From VRUE01 sp963764365 (GTDB lineage: Bacteria; Actinomycetota; Thermoleophilia; Solirubrobacterales; 70-9): 24,852 nt of DNA. Below the pieces are notes generated by a model that was not told where the DNA came from, made no database searches, and was given only the letters and a program-made list of their open reading frames with translations. The stretch covers positions 1 through 24,852 of the forward strand of contig CAVXSI010000006.1 of assembly GCA_963764365.1 (NCBI GenBank), written 5' to 3'. Both the position numbers and the translations under genes were made by a program. Of the stretch, positions 1-7,005 are shown piece by piece; positions within the stretch are counted from its first letter, which is position 1, and every line of letters begins with the position of its first letter.

Positions 1-706
1 CAAGTGCCTCGTCCTCATCAGGCGAAAAATCCAGCGACGGAGGGGATGGCCCCTCGCCCGCGGCTGGGTCCGCCGCCCGCAGCGCATGGTCCCTGACCAG
101 ATGGTCGAGCCGCTCCAGGCTCAGCGCCAGATGCGACCCCCGCTTCGACTGGGCGACCGCGTGGATCTCGTCGACGATCACCGCCTCGACGCCGGTGAGG
201 ATCTCCCGCGCTTGCGAACTGAGCATCAGGTAGAGCGACTCGGGGGTGGTGATGAGGATGTCGGGCGGCGTCTTGCGCATCGCCCGCCGCTCTTTCTGGC
301 TGGTGTCGCCGGTGCGCAGGCCGACCGAGATCTCTGCCCCGATGCCCCGCAGCGGCGCCCGCAGGTTGCGCTCGATGTCGTAGGAGAGCGCTTTCAGCGG
401 CGAGACGTAGACGATCTTCACGCCGCTGCCGAGGCGATCGGCCGATTTTCCGTTCTGAGGGCGACCTTCAGGCCCGTCGGCGGGGGTCCGCGAGAGCCGG
501 TCGATCCCCCAGAGGAAGGCGGCGAGGGTCTTGCCGGAGCCGGTCGGGGCGCAGATCAGCGCGTTGGCGCCGCCGGAGATCGCCTCCCAGCCGCCGGCCT
601 GCGCCGGCGTCGGCCCCTCGAAGGAGCCCTCGAACCAGCGCCGGACCGGAGCGCTGAACGGCGCCAGCGGGTCAGGATCCAGACTCGTCTTCGCATCAAT
701 GGCCAA
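1..706 (-). CDS. lhr: Lhr-type DEAD/DEAH-box helicase, N-terminal part (cut by window edge)
   Basis: ATP-dependent superfamily 2 helicase of the Lhr (large helicase-related) family, cytoplasmic and linked to nucleic-acid repair or remodelling. Reading the minus strand I see an N-terminal Q-motif-like GPTPAQ (about residues 31-36), Walker A APTGSGKT (53-60), the motif Ia-like VSPLKAL, the TTPESL motif, and motif II DEIH (179-182) followed by the Lhr-typical KRGSHLALSLERL. Only about 235 residues lie inside the window; family members are about 1,400-1,600 residues, so most of the gene is beyond the left edge. I chose the TTG at 706 because AGGA lies 8 bases upstream and conserved sequence begins soon after. 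TTG is an uncommon start, so it is less sure than the family call. It is unrelated to the polysaccharide genes. Confidence 0.85.
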   Translation of the reverse strand, partial: MAIDAKTSLDPDPLAPFSAPVRRWFEGSFEGPTPAQAGGWEAISGGANALICAPTGSGKTLAAFLWGIDRLSRTPADGPEGRPQNGKSADRLGSGVKIVYVSPLKALSYDIERNLRAPLRGIGAEISVGLRTGDTSQKERRAMRKTPPDILITTPESLYLMLSSQAREILTGVEAVIVDEIHAVAQSKRGSHLALSLERLDHLVRDHALRAADPAAGEGPSPPSLDFSPDEDEAL

Positions 707-713
707 CCCACCG

Positions 714-719
714 ATCCTA
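714..719 (-). promoter_or_regulatory. Possible -10 box of the lhr-like gene
   Basis: TAGGAT on the minus strand fits the actinobacterial -10 pattern TAnnnT and lies 7 bases before the TTG start at 706, which would give an almost leaderless mRNA. The same bases also contain the AGGA that could serve as ribosome binding site, so the two readings compete. No good -35 is visible. Confidence 0.3.
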
Positions 720-732
720 CGCCCCGCTTCGA

Positions 733-783
733 GACGTGCCGTGGGTTACGTGCCCATATAGGGGGTCTAAACCACGGCACGTC
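733..783. repeat. 51-nt palindromic repeat, copy A
   Basis: Perfect 12-bp inverted repeat GACGTGCCGTGG / CCACGGCACGTC (733-744 and 772-783) around a 27-nt loop. A related element lies at 12824-12873: the outer nine stem bases are the same, the inner stem bases differ but still pair, and parts of the loop (GCCCA, ATA, GGTC) are shared. It sits in the 124-bp gap between the glycosidase gene (ending at 831) and the helicase start, so it could be a terminator for the glycosidase or a REP-like dispersed element. Confidence 0.6.
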
Positions 784-830
784 CAGCGACCGCGGTTGAC
801 CGGGCTCGGGAACGCGCGGTGGATCCGGGC

Positions 831-1961
831 TTACGGCCTGCCGCCGGCGAAGTGCGTGTAGGCGTACCAGGCCGGCTTCGGGGCGAAGCCTTCGCCGAAC
901 AGCCCCGAGCCACCGCAGAAGTTGCAGGTGCCCGCCTGGTCTTCGACCGAGAACCAGTACACGCGGGCGATCTTCCACTTGCGCTGATGTGCCTTGAGCA
1001 GGCGGAAGGCCCCCTTCAGCTGCCTCGCCTGGCCCTGCAGCCCCTTGGCGAAGGAGTTGCCGCGGGTCGGGTGTTCGGAGCTCCAGCCGAGCTCGGTCAG
1101 CCACAGCGCCTTGCCGGCGTCGTGGTTCTTCTTCAGCACGTCGCGGACTTCTTCGATGTAGGGGGCGAGGTACTTGTAGTTGCCGGTGTACGGATGCAGG
1201 GCAACGCCGTTGAACTTGCCCTTGATCCCCGGCGTGCGCCTGTACATCTGTTCGAGGAAGTCGGCGGCGAAGTAGGCGAGCGGCGGCCGGCGCCTGAAGG
1301 TCGCCTCCTTCGGCTTCGCGAAGAGGCCGCCGAGGACGATCCGGGCGCCGTGGTCGGCGCCCTTGATCGCGCCGTAGGAGAGCTTCACCAGCTTGCCGTA
1401 TTCGGCCGGGTTCGGCCGCCCCACGAAGTACTCGAAGTTCTCCTCGTTCCAGACCTGCCAGACGCGGATCGGGCGCCTCGGCACTTCCGGGTTTTCGGCC
1501 CAGAAGCTGCCGCGCGGGCCGTAGCGCAGGATCGCGGCCTTGACGAAGCGGGACCAGCCGGAGCGCTGGCGGCCGTTGCGAACCGGCAGGCTCTTCGGGC
1601 TGCCGTAGCGGCGGTCGACGGGGACCGCCCAGCTCGGGGCGCCGGAGAGGAACGGCAGCACGTCGAGGTGCGCCGCGGCCGCCCCCTTGACGATCGAGTC
1701 GACCGACGACCAGTCGAACGGGCCGCCGGCGCGCGGCTGCACCGCGCCCCAGTCGATCGACGCGCGCACGCTTTCGACCCCGCCGCGATCGAGCCGCTGG
1801 AACTGTTCGGAGGCGGGATAGGCCTGCGGGACGACCCCCCAGAAATCAGCTGGAAGCGCCGCCGCGGTCGAAGCGGAGGCCGCAAGAGCCAGCGCCGAGA
1901 TCGCCAGGGCCGCCGTCAGGGCACGTGCCTTCCTCAAGATCCACATCCTCTCTGTCGGCAT
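831..1961 (-). CDS. Secreted glycoside hydrolase, clan GH-A type (TIM barrel)
   Basis: Predicted exported glycosidase of 376 residues. Residues 1-36 form a signal peptide: basic start, hydrophobic run around 13-35, and a possible cleavage after STAAA. The remainder resembles clan GH-A barrels (GH5/GH39-like). WNEEN at 171-175 supplies the Asn-Glu pair expected for the acid/base (Glu173), and LTELGW at 288-293 supplies the nucleophile (Glu290) at a usual distance. LHPYTG (255-260) is another barrel motif. The C-terminus has a CNFCGG pair of cysteines. I prefer the ATG at 1961, just 4 bases after the TGA of the upstream stalk-protein gene, which implies an operon; an ATG at 1946 is the alternative and still leaves a signal peptide. 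The substrate cannot be read from sequence; a role in trimming or remodelling the surface glycan is inference from the neighbourhood. Confidence 0.75.
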   Translation of the reverse strand: MPTERMWILRKARALTAALAISALALAASASTAAALPADFWGVVPQAYPASEQFQRLDRGGVESVRASIDWGAVQPRAGGPFDWSSVDSIVKGAAAAHLDVLPFLSGAPSWAVPVDRRYGSPKSLPVRNGRQRSGWSRFVKAAILRYGPRGSFWAENPEVPRRPIRVWQVWNEENFEYFVGRPNPAEYGKLVKLSYGAIKGADHGARIVLGGLFAKPKEATFRRRPPLAYFAADFLEQMYRRTPGIKGKFNGVALHPYTGNYKYLAPYIEEVRDVLKKNHDAGKALWLTELGWSSEHPTRGNSFAKGLQGQARQLKGAFRLLKAHQRKWKIARVYWFSVEDQAGTCNFCGGSGLFGEGFAPKPAWYAYTHFAGGRP

Positions 1962-1965
1962 CGAG

Positions 1966-2535
1966 TCAACCCGCCTCGGGCGAGACACGCGCGTCCGGCG
2001 TGCGGCGTTGGCGCCTCTGCCTGTACACGTAGGCGCCGATCGAGATCGCGGCCAGCGCGGCCACGGCGATCAGGATCGGCACCAGCGGCGAGGAGCCGCC
2101 GCCGTTGTCCTGCGGGGAAGAAGTCTGTTCAAGGTGCTGTGCATGGGAGATCCCGGCCTGTTCGGAGCCGTTGCCTGGGCTACTCTGCCCGTGGTCGCCA
2201 TCGCCGCCGCCCGAGCCGGCGCCGCCGGCAGGCGTCGAAGATTTGCTTTCCGTCGTAGGACTTTCTTCCGATGAACCCGAATGAGTCGAACCAGAGGGCG
2301 CTTCAGCGCCACCGCCGTTCAATTCCGAGCTGTTCGCCTTGGGCCCCGAGTGGGACGGGGGCTTGCTCCCCGGCGGGGTGGCGCTAGGCGCGACGGGTTC
2401 GTATTGAGCTTCGCCCGAGCCTTGGGCACGAGCGAAAACCGGGAAACAGGCCATTGCGAGCAGAGCAAGCAACGACACCAAACAGAGGATGGGGCGACCC
2501 CCGCGAGGGGCCGGCAGATGGCGCGTCCCGGTCAT
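1966..2535 (-). CDS. Secreted, C-terminally membrane-anchored Ser/Gly-rich stalk protein
   Basis: Hypothetical protein of 189 residues, recognised by architecture only. Residues 14-37 form a signal peptide with a likely ARA cleavage site; a Cys at residue 30 makes a weak lipobox-like alternative. Residues 38 to about 150 are low-complexity, rich in Ser, Gly, Pro, Glu and Asn, typical of an extended wall-spanning linker. Near the C-terminus is one membrane helix (LVPILIAVAALAAISIGAYV) followed by an Arg-rich stop-transfer tail. This predicts an extracytoplasmic stalk anchored in the membrane. The start at 2535 leaves only 20 bp to the divergent ligase gene, with TAACCT 8 bases upstream as a possible -10. 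The stop is 4 bases before the glycosidase start, so the two secreted proteins are probably co-expressed. An open frame continues upstream to 2766 but lies inside the ligase gene, so I did not use it. Confidence 0.6.
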   Translation of the reverse strand: MTGTRHLPAPRGGRPILCLVSLLALLAMACFPVFARAQGSGEAQYEPVAPSATPPGSKPPSHSGPKANSSELNGGGAEAPSGSTHSGSSEESPTTESKSSTPAGGAGSGGGDGDHGQSSPGNGSEQAGISHAQHLEQTSSPQDNGGGSSPLVPILIAVAALAAISIGAYVYRQRRQRRTPDARVSPEAG

Positions 2536-2555
2536 CGCGCGAAAGGTTAGACCAA

Positions 2556-4475
2556 ATGGCGGCGCTCCTCGCGCCCGTCGCGCTGATCGTCGGGCTGGCA
2601 CTCGCAGGGGGCGGTTTCGAAGTGACGCCCCGCCACGTCGCCGGTCTCGTCGTGTGGCTGATAGTCGTCGTGCTGCTGGTCCTCGGAGCGGCGTCGCGGG
2701 CGGCGCTGGGCCGCTCGTTCTACTGGGCCGCCGCCGGAATCGCCGCTCTCGCTGTCTGGTCCGCATTGTCGTCCCTCTGGTCGGGGTCGGTGGAGCTGAG
2801 CTTCATCGAGGCTGACCGCGAGCTCGTCTATCTCAGCTTCTTCCTTGCCGCTTTCCTGATCGCCCAAACCGACCAAAGGCGCCAACGTTTCGCCGAAGGC
2901 CTGGCGATCGCGGTGACCCTGGTCGCCCTGCTCGGGCTCGCCAGCCGCCTCCTGCCCCACGTGCTGGAGGTCTCCGAATCGCTCGGGACCGGCCCGCGGA
3001 TGCGCTACCCGCTCGGCTACTGGAACGCCAACGGGGCGATGTTCGGGATCGCCGTGGCGATGCTGCTGTGGACCAGCCGCCGCAGCGCCTGGGCCACCCT
3101 GCGCTGGGCTTCGGTGGCGGCGATGCCGGCAGTCCTGCTGGCCCTCTACTTCACCTACTCGCGCGGCGGCCTGCTGGCGCTGGCGATCGCCGCCGGGGTC
3201 ACGATCGCCCTCTCGCGCGACCGGCTGTGGATGCTGGCGACGCTCGGCATCGGGGTGCTCGGGGCGCTGCCGGCGGTGCTCGCCGTGCAGGCGCGGACCG
3301 CCCTCGCCGACAACGTCGCCACCCCGTCGACCGTCGGCCAGGGAGTGGCGGTGGCGCTGATCCTGCTCGCCGGCGTCGCCCTCGCCCTGCTGCTGTTCGC
3401 GGCGCTGCGCTGGGCCGAGCGCCGCGAGGGCGGGCTGACCGGCCGGGCGGTCGAGCTGTCGCGCAACCCGGCCGTGCTGAGGACCATCGCCGCGGTCGCC
3501 GCGGTCGCCGCGATCGGGCTCGCGATCGCGGTCGGCGGCCGCGCCTGGGACCAGTTCAACCGCGCCGACACCCAGTTCCCGGCCAGTCCCGAACAGCATT
3601 TCTCCCAGCTCAGCGGCGCCGGGCGCCACGACTACTACCGCGTCGCCGTCGACGCCTTCAAGGAAGAGCCGCTGCACGGGATCGGCGCCGGCACCTACCG
3701 CTTCGCCTGGGACCGCCACCGCACGATCGAGCAGCCGGTGCTCGACGCACACTCGCTCTACCTCGAGGCGTTCGCCGAGCTGGGCGTGGTCGGCGGCCTG
3801 ATCGTGCTGGCCCTGGTCGGCGGCCTGCTGTGGACCGCGTTCGCCGCCTGGCGCGCGGCCCCCCACCCCCAGCGCGAGCGCTACGCGATGCTGTTCGCGG
3901 CGATGCTCGCCTTCGCGGTCGGCGCCGCGATCGACTGGTTCTGGGAAATCCCCGCCTTCGGCGCCTTCTTCCTCCTCGCCGCCGGGGTGACCGTCGCCGC
4001 CCGCTGCGCGCAGCTCGCGCCGGCCGCAGCGCCGGCCGGAGGCGGGCGCGGCGACGACGAGCGCCGCTTCGGCGTCACCGTCGCCGGCCTCGCCGTCGCC
4101 TGGATCGCCGCGATCGCGCTGATCGGGCCGCTGCTGGTCGAACGCGAGCTGTCCGCGAGCCGCAGCGCCGCCGGCGGCGGCAACTTCGGCTCGGCGGTCG
4201 AACACGCCGGCACGGCGCGCTCGATCGAGCCCTTCGCCGCCTCGCCCTACGTCCAGCTCGGGCTGCTGGCGGAGCTGCAGCGCGACTACCCGATCGCCAG
4301 GGAACGCCTCTCGCAGGCGATCTCCCGCCAGGACCTCGACTGGGAGCTCTACTACCTGCGCTCGCGGGTCGAGCACGAGGCGGGCGAAGCAGCGGCTGCG
4401 CGGGCGGATCTGAAGCGGGCCAGGGAACTGAACCCGCTCGAAGAATGCCTGCAGACGGGGTGGGAATGCGGGTGA
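2556..4475 (+). CDS. O-antigen ligase/polymerase-like membrane protein (Wzy_C family) with TPR-like tail
   Basis: Polytopic inner-membrane protein of 639 residues. About a dozen hydrophobic helices are followed by the family landmark region around residues 370-430, with GIGAGTYRF, DAHSLYLEAFAELGVVGG and an adjoining helix; the His-Ser and Glu-Leu-Gly pattern after a large extracytoplasmic loop is characteristic of WaaL/Wzy_C proteins. The last 100 or so residues have alternating Ala/Leu/Tyr helices (VQLGLLAELQRDY, AAARADLKRARELNP) like TPR repeats, which some Wzy_C proteins carry. Family members either transfer finished glycan from undecaprenyl pyrophosphate to an acceptor or polymerise repeat units; sequence does not separate these. 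The start at ATG 2556 has GAAAGG 9 bases upstream. Its last 10 bases overlap the next gene, so translation is probably coupled. Confidence 0.75.
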   Translation: MAALLAPVALIVGLALAGGGFEVTPRHVAGLVVWLIVVVLLVLGAASRAALGRSFYWAAAGIAALAVWSALSSLWSGSVELSFIEADRELVYLSFFLAAFLIAQTDQRRQRFAEGLAIAVTLVALLGLASRLLPHVLEVSESLGTGPRMRYPLGYWNANGAMFGIAVAMLLWTSRRSAWATLRWASVAAMPAVLLALYFTYSRGGLLALAIAAGVTIALSRDRLWMLATLGIGVLGALPAVLAVQARTALADNVATPSTVGQGVAVALILLAGVALALLLFAALRWAERREGGLTGRAVELSRNPAVLRTIAAVAAVAAIGLAIAVGGRAWDQFNRADTQFPASPEQHFSQLSGAGRHDYYRVAVDAFKEEPLHGIGAGTYRFAWDRHRTIEQPVLDAHSLYLEAFAELGVVGGLIVLALVGGLLWTAFAAWRAAPHPQRERYAMLFAAMLAFAVGAAIDWFWEIPAFGAFFLLAAGVTVAARCAQLAPAAAPAGGGRGDDERRFGVTVAGLAVAWIAAIALIGPLLVERELSASRSAAGGGNFGSAVEHAGTARSIEPFAASPYVQLGLLAELQRDYPIARERLSQAISRQDLDWELYYLRSRVEHEAGEAAAARADLKRARELNPLEECLQTGWECG

Positions 4476-5989
4476 GCGACGAGATGGCCCGAGACGCCCA
4501 GAAGACCGCGCCGCCGCAGAGCCCCGCGCCCGGGCGCGGGGCTCTGCGGCGGCCCGGCCGGACCGGCGCCGCGACGCGCCTCGGCCTGGCCGGCGCCGCC
4601 GGGGCGCGACGCCGCGGCTCGCTGATGCGCCGCTCGCTCGCCACCGGCGACTGGCTGACCCTGGTGGCGACGCTCTGCATCGTCACCGCGGCGAGCCCGA
4701 AGACCGACGTCGGCACCCTCTTCTGGGCGGTGATGTTCAGCCCGGTCTGGATCCTGGTGCTGAAGCTGCACGGCCTCTACGACAACGACCACCGCCGGAT
4801 CCGCCACAGCACCCTCGACGAGATCTCCGGCCTGGTCTCGGCGGCGGCGCTGGGGACGCTGGCGCTCGACGGCCTGCTGGCGCTCAGCCCGGTCGGCCCG
4901 CTGGCCGCCCCCAGCGCGATCGCGGTCGGCGTCGGGGCGCTGTTCGGCAGCTTCGCCTCGCGGGCGGTGCTGCGCTTCTTCTGGCACCGCCTGGCCGGCG
5001 CCGCGGCCGGGATCGTGGTCGGGCCGGCGACGGCGGTCGGCGTCGTCGCCCGCCGCGTCGCCACCCACCCGGAGACGCGCCTGCACCTGGTCGGCTACCT
5101 GGCGCCGCTCGGCGCCGGCGAGACCGCGGCGGCGCCGGAGGGCCTGCCGCGGCTCGGCTCGATCGCCGAGATCGCCGAGGTGGCGCGCGAGCTGAGCGTC
5201 GAGCGGGTGATCGTCACCGAGCAGGAGATGAGCGAGCCGGCGGCGGAGCGGCTGATCGAGGAGTGCAAGGCGGCCGGGCTGGCACTGACCTTCCTGCCCC
5301 AGCACTTCGGGCTGCTCGGGCCGGGGATCGAGCTGAACCGGCTCGCCGAGCTGCCGGTCCTCGACTTCCGCTTCTCCGACCCGCCGCGCTCGACGGTGGC
5401 GATGAAGCGGGCGATGGACCTGGCGATCGGCGGCGTCACGCTGGCCCTCGTCTCCCCCCTGATCGCCGCGATCTCGCTGCTGATCCTGCTCGACTCGGGC
5501 CGGCCGGTGCTGTTCCGCCAGCGGCGCGCCGGCAAGGACGGCGTCCCGTTCACGGTGCTGAAGTTCCGCACGATGGTCCAGGACGCCGAGCAGCAGCTGC
5601 CGGAACTGGTCGACCTCGAGAAGCTCGACGAGCCCGCCTTCAAGATCGCCGACGACCCCCGCGTGACCCGCGCCGGGCGGATGCTGCGGCGCTTCAGCCT
5701 CGATGAGCTGCCGCAGTTCGCCAACGTCGTCCGCGGCGACATGTCGCTGGTCGGGCCGCGGCCCGAGGAGGAGCAGGTCGTCGCCCTATATGACGAGCGC
5801 CAGCGCCTGCGGCTCGGCGTCAGGCCGGGGATGACGGGCCCGATGCAGGTCTACGGCCGCGGCGACCTGACCTTCGAGGAGCGCCTGGCGATGGAGCGCG
5901 ACTACCTCGACAACATCTCCGTCGCCGGCGACCTGGCGATCCTGCTGAGGACCCCCGCCGCGATCGTCCGCGGCGAGGGATCGCACTGA
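4466..5989 (+). CDS. Polyprenyl glycosylphosphotransferase (exopolysaccharide initiating enzyme)
   Basis: Transfers a sugar-1-phosphate from a nucleotide sugar to undecaprenyl phosphate, the first step of lipid-linked glycan assembly at the membrane. Of 507 residues, about 65-170 hold four membrane helices, about 180-300 a nucleotide-binding-like region (LVGYL, VERVIVTEQEM), and 313-507 the bacterial sugar transferase domain: KRAMDLAIGG, a membrane-entry helix, LFRQRRAGKDG, LKFRTM, RRFSLDELPQ, GDMSLVGPRPE and VRPGMTG. These are the diagnostic motifs of the WbaP/WcaJ-type family. The ATG at 4466 has GGGG nearby and overlaps the previous gene. However, the first 53 residues are low-complexity and contain a 44-bp perfect palindrome, so ATG 4625, just before the first helix, is a serious alternative start although it lacks a clear ribosome binding site. 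Confidence 0.88.
   Translation: MRVSDEMARDAQKTAPPQSPAPGRGALRRPGRTGAATRLGLAGAAGARRRGSLMRRSLATGDWLTLVATLCIVTAASPKTDVGTLFWAVMFSPVWILVLKLHGLYDNDHRRIRHSTLDEISGLVSAAALGTLALDGLLALSPVGPLAAPSAIAVGVGALFGSFASRAVLRFFWHRLAGAAAGIVVGPATAVGVVARRVATHPETRLHLVGYLAPLGAGETAAAPEGLPRLGSIAEIAEVARELSVERVIVTEQEMSEPAAERLIEECKAAGLALTFLPQHFGLLGPGIELNRLAELPVLDFRFSDPPRSTVAMKRAMDLAIGGVTLALVSPLIAAISLLILLDSGRPVLFRQRRAGKDGVPFTVLKFRTMVQDAEQQLPELVDLEKLDEPAFKIADDPRVTRAGRMLRRFSLDELPQFANVVRGDMSLVGPRPEEEQVVALYDERQRLRLGVRPGMTGPMQVYGRGDLTFEERLAMERDYLDNISVAGDLAILLRTPAAIVRGEGSH
4510..4553. repeat. Perfect 44-bp palindrome
   Basis: The 22 bases at 4510-4531 are exactly reverse-complementary to 4532-4553, with no spacer. As RNA it would form a very stable GC-rich hairpin of about 20 bp. 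It starts 44 bases after the ATG at 4466; if translation really starts at 4625 it lies in an untranslated gap between two operon genes. No T-run follows, so it is not a textbook terminator. Confidence 0.9.
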
Positions 5990-6000
5990 GCGGGCCGCGG

Positions 6001-6876
6001 ATGGCGGCCGGGGCCGAGCTCGAGGTCATCGTCGTCAGCCACGGGGCCGAGGGCCTGCTGCGGCGCTGCCTCGCCTCGCTCCAGGCCCACCCGGCGGCCG
6101 CGGGGATGCGGGTCACCGTGGTCGACAGCGGCAGCCCCGACGCGACGCCGGAGATGGTCGCGCGCGAGTTTCCGGCGGTGCGGCTGATCCGCCGCGGCAA
6201 CATCGGCTTCTCCGCCGCCAACAACCTGGCGCTGCGCGAGAGCGAGGCGGACGCGGTGCTGCTGCTCAACCCCGACACCGAGGTCGACGCGGGAACGCTC
6301 GACGCGGCGCTGGCGCGGCTGCGCTCGGACGAGCGGATCGGGATGGTCGGCGTCAAGCTGGTCACCGAGAGCGGCGAGCTCGACCATGCCTGCAAGCGCT
6401 CCTTCCCGACCCCGCTCAGCGCCCTCGCCCACTTCACCGGGATCGGGCGCGGGGACGACGCGGCGGGGGCGCTGAGCCAGTATCGCGCCACCCACCTCGG
6501 CGACGACGAGGCGGGCGAGGTCGACGCGGTCAACGGCGCCTTCATGCTCTGCCGGGCCGCGGCGGTGGGCGAGGTCGGCCTGCTCGACGAGGGCTACTGG
6601 CTCTACATGGAGGACCTCGACTGGTGCCGGCGCTTCTGGGACGCGGGCTGGAAGGTCTTCTACGAGCCGGCCGGGGTCGCCCTGCACGTCAAGGGCGGCT
6701 CCAGCGGCGCTCGCCGAGCGCCGCGGCAGGAGATCGCCTTCCACCGCGGCATGGGCCGCTTCTACCGCCGCTTCGACGCCCCCGGGCACAGCCCGCTGCT
6801 GAACGCGGCGGTCTATGCGGGAATCGGCGCCAAACTCGCGACCAGCCTCGCGATCACCGCCTTCAGCGGGCGGTAG
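6001..6876 (+). CDS. Glycosyltransferase family 2 (rhamnosyltransferase-like)
   Basis: Cytoplasmic GT-A fold enzyme of 291 residues that adds a sugar from a nucleotide donor to the growing lipid-linked glycan. Visible are the N-terminal VIVVSHGAEGLLRRCLASL, VDSGSPDAT, the GNIGFSAANN motif common in rhamnosyltransferase-like GT2 proteins, LLLNPDTEVD with the metal-binding NPDT at 90-93, NGAFMLCRAAA, and the catalytic-base region YMEDLDW near 205. A C-terminal hydrophobic stretch around 265-285 may attach it to the membrane. It begins 11 bases after the phosphotransferase stop, so it is the third gene of this operon. With an rml operon next door dTDP-rhamnose is a plausible donor, but donor specificity cannot be read from the sequence. 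Confidence 0.85.
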   Translation: MAAGAELEVIVVSHGAEGLLRRCLASLQAHPAAAGMRVTVVDSGSPDATPEMVAREFPAVRLIRRGNIGFSAANNLALRESEADAVLLLNPDTEVDAGTLDAALARLRSDERIGMVGVKLVTESGELDHACKRSFPTPLSALAHFTGIGRGDDAAGALSQYRATHLGDDEAGEVDAVNGAFMLCRAAAVGEVGLLDEGYWLYMEDLDWCRRFWDAGWKVFYEPAGVALHVKGGSSGARRAPRQEIAFHRGMGRFYRRFDAPGHSPLLNAAVYAGIGAKLATSLAITAFSGR

Positions 6877-6884
6877 CGAGCCCC

Positions 6885-6913
6885 AGAACCGACAAGACCC
6901 GCCGAAGCGGGTC
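6885..6913 (-). terminator. Probable terminator of the rml operon
   Basis: On the minus strand GACCCGC, loop TTCG, GCGGGTC forms a perfect 7-bp stem closed by the very stable C(UUCG)G tetraloop, followed by the T-rich tail TTGTCGGTTCT. It starts about 90 bases after the rmlC stop. Read on the plus strand the same stem has a CGAA loop and could also stop the opposing GT2 operon, though without a T-rich tail. Confidence 0.65.
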
Positions 6914-6924
6914 GAGTCTGGCGA
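6890..6924 (-). repeat. 35-nt repeat, copy 1 (same sequence as 20649-20683, inverted)
   Basis: On the minus strand this 35-nt stretch is identical, base for base, to the plus strand at 20649-20683, and similarity continues about 15 nt further on the 3' side. It includes a hairpin with a TTCG loop. It lies in the 129-bp gap between the convergent GT2 and rmlC genes. Confidence 0.85.
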
Positions 6925-7005
6925 GGACGAGGAGGCCGCCGACCAGCGGCCAGCGGCCGCCGAAATCCATCAGCGCCGCCAGCAGCAGCCGCATGTCCGA
7001 CTTGC

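Noticed and set aside
556..1104. 182-residue minus-strand frame across the helicase start and glycosidase end
   Set aside because: It is the wrong frame for both real genes, and both of those carry clear motifs.
1966..2766. Longer start for the stalk protein
   Set aside because: The extra 77 residues are Arg-rich, overlap the ligase gene on the other strand, and would hide the signal peptide.
2547..4376. 609-residue open frame antisense to the ligase gene
   Set aside because: Composition is dominated by Gly, Arg, Glu, Asp and Gln with no domain; it mirrors the codon pattern of the real gene on the other strand. The same applies to the long antisense frames over the rml, wzt and membrane-protein genes.
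6863..6994. 43-residue open frame (MRLLLAALMDFGG start) after rmlC
   Set aside because: It has no ribosome binding site and its second half is the 35-nt terminator-like repeat, which also appears translated in a shadow frame at 20.6 kb. A hairpin explains it better than a peptide.
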